Source: Kangiellaceae bacterium
GTDB taxonomy: Bacteria; Pseudomonadota; Gammaproteobacteria; Enterobacterales; Kangiellaceae
Assembly (NCBI GenBank): GCA_030148365.1
Contig: JASBTO010000125.1
Location: forward strand, 1 to 14,428
Length of the DNA stretch: 14,428 bases
Reading direction: 5' to 3'
Shown here: positions 14,316-14,428 of the stretch, one piece after another
Layout of the letters: the number at the start of each line of letters is the position of its first letter
Position numbering within the stretch: the first letter of the stretch is position 1
The notes under the pieces: model-generated
What the model was told of the DNA's origin: nothing
What the model saw: the letters and a program-made list of their open reading frames with translations, nothing else
Databases searched by the model: none
Position numbers and translations under genes: made by a program

Positions 14316-14428
14316 ATGACCCGTCTCACCATCAGCCATATTGAAAAGCTCAAGTCCAGCGGTGAGAAGTTCACCTGCCTGACCGCCTATGACGCCAGCT
14401 TCGCGGCCCTGCTCAACAAGGCGGGCAT
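14316..14428 (+). CDS. panB: 3-methyl-2-oxobutanoate hydroxymethyltransferase, N-terminal fragment
   Basis: First step of pantothenate (coenzyme A) synthesis: transfers a hydroxymethyl group from methylenetetrahydrofolate to 2-oxoisovalerate, giving ketopantoate. Only the first 37 residues are in the window; the gene runs off the right edge. The fragment carries TISHIEKLKSSGEKFTCLTAYD and then ASFAALLNKAG, matching the PanB N-terminus (compare TAYDYSFA in E. coli). The ATG at 14316 is two bases after the kinase stop. The link to folate as one-carbon donor makes its place behind folK metabolically sensible. Confidence 0.9.
   Translation, partial: MTRLTISHIEKLKSSGEKFTCLTAYDASFAALLNKAG

Noticed and set aside
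1..14428. Mobile element, defence system, CRISPR array or tRNA
   Set aside because: No transposase, integrase, direct-repeat array, terminal inverted repeats or tRNA-like cloverleaf was found on either strand; nearly all bases are accounted for by chromosomal genes.

Overview
The window is a dense, GC-rich stretch of a gammaproteobacterial chromosome. The assignment rests on a canonical zinc-finger DksA directly upstream of gluQRS, the run dksA-gluQRS-pcnB-folK-(deoxynucleoside kinase)-panB, a PBP1b-type mrcB with a UB2H-like segment, peptidase B, a stand-alone RibA and SfsA. The order or genus cannot be fixed from sequence alone. I see no insertion sequence, phage gene, CRISPR array, tRNA or rRNA. 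Intergenic gaps are tiny: the longest is 135 bases, in front of dksA.

Layout. (1) 1-2323, plus strand: the 3' part of a kynurenine 3-monooxygenase gene, coupled by an ATGA overlap to an exported M28 zinc aminopeptidase. (2) 2310-5534, minus strand, transcribed right to left: mrcB (PBP1b), a small secreted protein with two cysteines, and a HIT-family protein. The last two are joined by ATGA, and the HIT gene runs 14 bases into the end of the peptidase gene. (3) 5642-6244, plus: thpR (RNA 2',3'-cyclic phosphodiesterase). (4) 6246-9060, minus: a membrane-anchored alpha/beta hydrolase, ribA and pepB. The pepB stop lies one base from the thpR stop. (5) 9143-14428, plus: a small Rieske protein and sfsA, then dksA, gluQRS, pcnB, folK, a deoxynucleoside kinase and the start of panB.

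Functionally this is mostly housekeeping: peptidoglycan synthesis (mrcB), peptide degradation (M28, PepB), riboflavin (ribA), folate (folK) and pantothenate (panB) synthesis, nucleotide salvage (dNK), RNA metabolism (thpR, pcnB, gluQRS) and the ppGpp cofactor DksA. The tail pcnB-folK-dNK-panB is a tight co-directional block with 3-base, 1-base-overlap and 2-base junctions.

I do not find a clearly new defence or mobile system. The points worth a second look are modest: the KMO-peptidase coupling, an insertion inside the M28 catalytic domain, the Rieske-SfsA pair (SfsA keeps a nuclease-like D...ExK signature), a hairpin between dksA and gluQRS, a possible nearly leaderless pcnB promoter, a perfect palindrome in front of ribA, and the kinase between folK and panB.
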